Assembly: GCA_018266435.1 (NCBI GenBank) | Contig: JAFEAL010000005.1 | Span: 124,001 to 188,000 of the forward strand | Direction: 5' to 3' | DNA: 64,000 bases | Origin: Bacteroidota bacterium | Lineage (GTDB): Bacteria > Bacteroidota > Bacteroidia > Cytophagales > Cyclobacteriaceae | Shown here: piece by piece, positions 62,253 to 64,000 of the stretch | Position numbering within the stretch: the first letter of the stretch is position 1 | How the letters are laid out: each line of letters opens with the position of its first letter | The notes under the pieces: generated by a model | Database searches by the model: none | Told to the model about the DNA's origin: nothing | The model's input: only the letters and a program-made list of their open reading frames with translations | Program-made: the position numbers and the translations under genes

Positions 62253-63809
62253 GTGAGTACACCAACACATCAGCACGTTAACAAACAAGTTCTTTGGCTG
62301 ATCTCCATTGCGACTTTGGTCAGGCTCTTTCTTGCTACCCAACTTGAGCTTGGCAACGATGAGGTGTATTACTGGACCTACGCGCTTTACCCCGACTGGA
62401 GTCATTTTGATCATCCGCCCATGGTGGGAATTGTAGCGCAAATTTTTTCACTCAATCTTTTGCTGAAAGATGATTTCTTTCTGCGGCTCGGCCCGATTGT
62501 TTTATCAGCAATAAGTACTTGGGTTATTTTTTTGATCGGAACAAAAATTAAAAATGAAAAGACCGGATTGTATGCGGCCTATCTTTTTACCGGGTCAATA
62601 TATTGTTCCATCATCAGCGGGTTTTCACTAACACCCGATGCACCGTTGGTTTTCTTTTGGCTGCTCGCCATGAATTTGATGATCGATTTTCTTCCGCCCC
62701 AAAGCATCACTTCGGCAGAACGAAAAAAATTTTTGTTGTTTGGTTTGCTGGCCGGGTTAGCCATGCTTTCAAAATACCAGGGCGCATTTTTGTGGATGGC
62801 GGTTTTTATTTATGTGATTTTGTATAACCGAAACTGGCTGAAAGAAATTTCTTTTTGGTTGGCCGGAATCATTTCGGCTATAGCCTTGCTGCCGCTTGTG
62901 GTTTGGAATGTGCAAAATCATTTCATCAGTTTTACCTTTCACACGGCACGTGTAACTCCGGCCTGGGAGTTTCGATTGGATTATTTTCTTACCGAATTTT
63001 TTGGGCAAGTTGCCTACAACAATCCCATCAGTTATGTTTTGATTGTCATTGCGATCATTGCTTTCGTGAAAAAGAAAAATTTCATTGAACCGAATTATTC
63101 AAAAGTCCTGCTGGCTCTTTTCCTGCCGCTTTGGATTGTGTTCACAAGCTTCTCTCTTTTCCGTTCTACACTTCCGCACTGGACAGCGCCAGCGTTTTTT
63201 CCATTGATTGTATTGGCAGCCGCATTTTGGTGTGATCAGCAGGAGAAGAAATTTTTCTGGATTAAATTCCCTTCTTTTTTTCTTGGCGGGTTGCTGCTCG
63301 GTGCACTTTGGTTGATTGATTATTCACCGTTGCAACTCGGCAAAAAATCAGAAATTAGAAATTTTGGAGAAGATGACTTTACGCAAGATTTATACGGGTG
63401 GAATCAGGTTGAGAAAGCCTTTGCAAAAATTTCCCTGCGAGAAGAAAAAAAAGGCACCATGCCAAAACAAGCTGATCTTGTTTCCTACAAATGGTTTCCC
63501 GGGGCGCATATTGATTTTTATGTAGCTCAACCCAACCACCGTAAATTATTTTTGCTGGGTGATATGAACGATATTCATAAATACGCGTGGATTAATAATT
63601 ATCGCAACGGTTTGCACAAAGGCCAAGACTATTATTATATAGCAGTCAGTAATTTGTACAAAGATCCTCACGGGATTTTTGAAAATTATTTTGAAAAAAT
63701 TGAGCCGATGGATACCGTTCAAATAACTCGCTCGGGAAAACTGATGCGGTATGCCTTTTTTTATCGATTGAAAAATTATAACGGAACGTTTGTCAATCCA
63801 CTGCCATGA
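62253..63809 (+). CDS. GT39-type (ArnT/PMT-like) membrane glycosyltransferase
   Basis: A 518-residue protein from GTG 62253 with about 9-11 transmembrane helices and the GT-C motif LGNDEVYYWTYALYPDWSHFDHP in the first loop, where the DExYY and DHP residues lie at the active site. A soluble C-terminal part follows. The family moves sugars from polyprenyl-phosphate donors to proteins or lipid A. The GtrA gene overlaps at its end. Confidence 0.9.
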   Translation: MSTPTHQHVNKQVLWLISIATLVRLFLATQLELGNDEVYYWTYALYPDWSHFDHPPMVGIVAQIFSLNLLLKDDFFLRLGPIVLSAISTWVIFLIGTKIKNEKTGLYAAYLFTGSIYCSIISGFSLTPDAPLVFFWLLAMNLMIDFLPPQSITSAERKKFLLFGLLAGLAMLSKYQGAFLWMAVFIYVILYNRNWLKEISFWLAGIISAIALLPLVVWNVQNHFISFTFHTARVTPAWEFRLDYFLTEFFGQVAYNNPISYVLIVIAIIAFVKKKNFIEPNYSKVLLALFLPLWIVFTSFSLFRSTLPHWTAPAFFPLIVLAAAFWCDQQEKKFFWIKFPSFFLGGLLLGALWLIDYSPLQLGKKSEIRNFGEDDFTQDLYGWNQVEKAFAKISLREEKKGTMPKQADLVSYKWFPGAHIDFYVAQPNHRKLFLLGDMNDIHKYAWINNYRNGLHKGQDYYYIAVSNLYKDPHGIFENYFEKIEPMDTVQITRSGKLMRYAFFYRLKNYNGTFVNPLP

Positions 63810-64000
63810 TTGAGATCAACGAGGCATTAGTTTATAAATTTATAAAGTTCGGCCTGGTGGGCCTGTCGGGCATGGTGGTGGATTTTGGGATCACGTTTCT
63901 CTTCAAAGAAAAAATTAAAACCAATAAATACCTGGCCAACACACTGGGTTTTTTTTCAGCCGCAACCACTAATTTTATTCTCAATCGAATCTGGACATTT
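63806..64000 (+). CDS. GtrA-family membrane protein (cut by window end)
   Basis: The first 65 codons of a GtrA-like flippase: LVYKFIKFGLVGLSGMVVDF, TFLFKEKI, YLANTLGFFSAATTNFILNR. Start ATG 63806 overlaps the stop of the previous gene (ATGA). GtrA proteins are thought to flip polyprenyl-linked sugars and pair with a GtrB/GT2 or GT39-type enzyme, in keeping with the gene upstream. The 3' part is outside the window. Confidence 0.9.
   Translation, partial: MIEINEALVYKFIKFGLVGLSGMVVDFGITFLFKEKIKTNKYLANTLGFFSAATTNFILNRIWTF

Overview
The window is ordinary chromosome from a member of the Bacteroidota, most likely of the Cytophagales. The evidence is the gene content (DUF4295 beside L28/L33, IPExxxVDY, GSCFA, DUF4199, DUF4252, OmpA/PD40 and GH127 families), promoter boxes of the Bacteroidota TAnnTTTG type, scarce Shine-Dalgarno sequences, and a tmRNA tag of the GEN-Y-AA kind. 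No species can be named from sequence alone.

Layout. 1-9617: end of the ribosomal/RNA polymerase cluster (rpoA 3' end, rplQ), carA, eno, an Lrp-type regulator with a PyrR-like phosphoribosyltransferase, panB, a TPMT-like methyltransferase, and on the minus strand rpmB-rpmG-DUF4295 followed by ftsY; then pyrR-pyrB. 9720-16148: a lipoprotein interrupted by a stop codon, glutamate dehydrogenase, anmK, coaX, an outer-membrane protein and a TPR protein. 16212-28831: lptC, a CNNM/CorC transporter, a PpiD-like chaperone, small metabolic genes, rsmI, an inositol phosphatase, a pentameric ligand-gated channel homologue, dtd, an IscA-like protein, folB, a DivIVA protein, a WD40 protein and a phosphopantetheinyl transferase. 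28893-36293: a decayed toxin-antitoxin pair, three OmpA-family proteins, an AlkD-like protein, tRNA-Arg(CCG) and cystathionine beta-synthase. 36583-43047: an ECF sigma / anti-sigma / DUF4252 x2 / ABC transporter block, a decayed RelE-type toxin, two DUF4199 proteins and a GtrB-like glycosyltransferase. 43164-47992: tmRNA and two tandem GH127-type beta-L-arabinofuranosidases. 48025-57750: DUF502, miaA, an MBL-fold hydrolase, an NFACT (RqcH-like) protein, pyk, acpP-fabF-rnc and exonuclease III. 57838-64000: a tightly packed plus-strand run GSCFA, DUF255/thioredoxin, GH29, GT39-type transferase and GtrA (cut by the window end).

Most genes are housekeeping. Pyrimidine synthesis (carA, pyrR, pyrB), fatty-acid synthesis (acpP, fabF, PPTase), translation (L17, L28, L33, tRNA, tmRNA, miaA, dtd, rsmI, NFACT, rnc) and envelope biogenesis (lptC, PpiD, OmpA proteins, GtrA/GT) are each represented. 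No phage, CRISPR array, complete insertion sequence or defence island is visible. I do not see a convincing wholly new multi-gene system. The most unusual items are the channel homologue, two tandem OmpA-like proteins with an altered peptidoglycan-binding motif, two toxin loci caught in decay, a nonsense codon inside a conserved C-terminal motif, and short 7-bp-phased repeats in several intergenic gaps.
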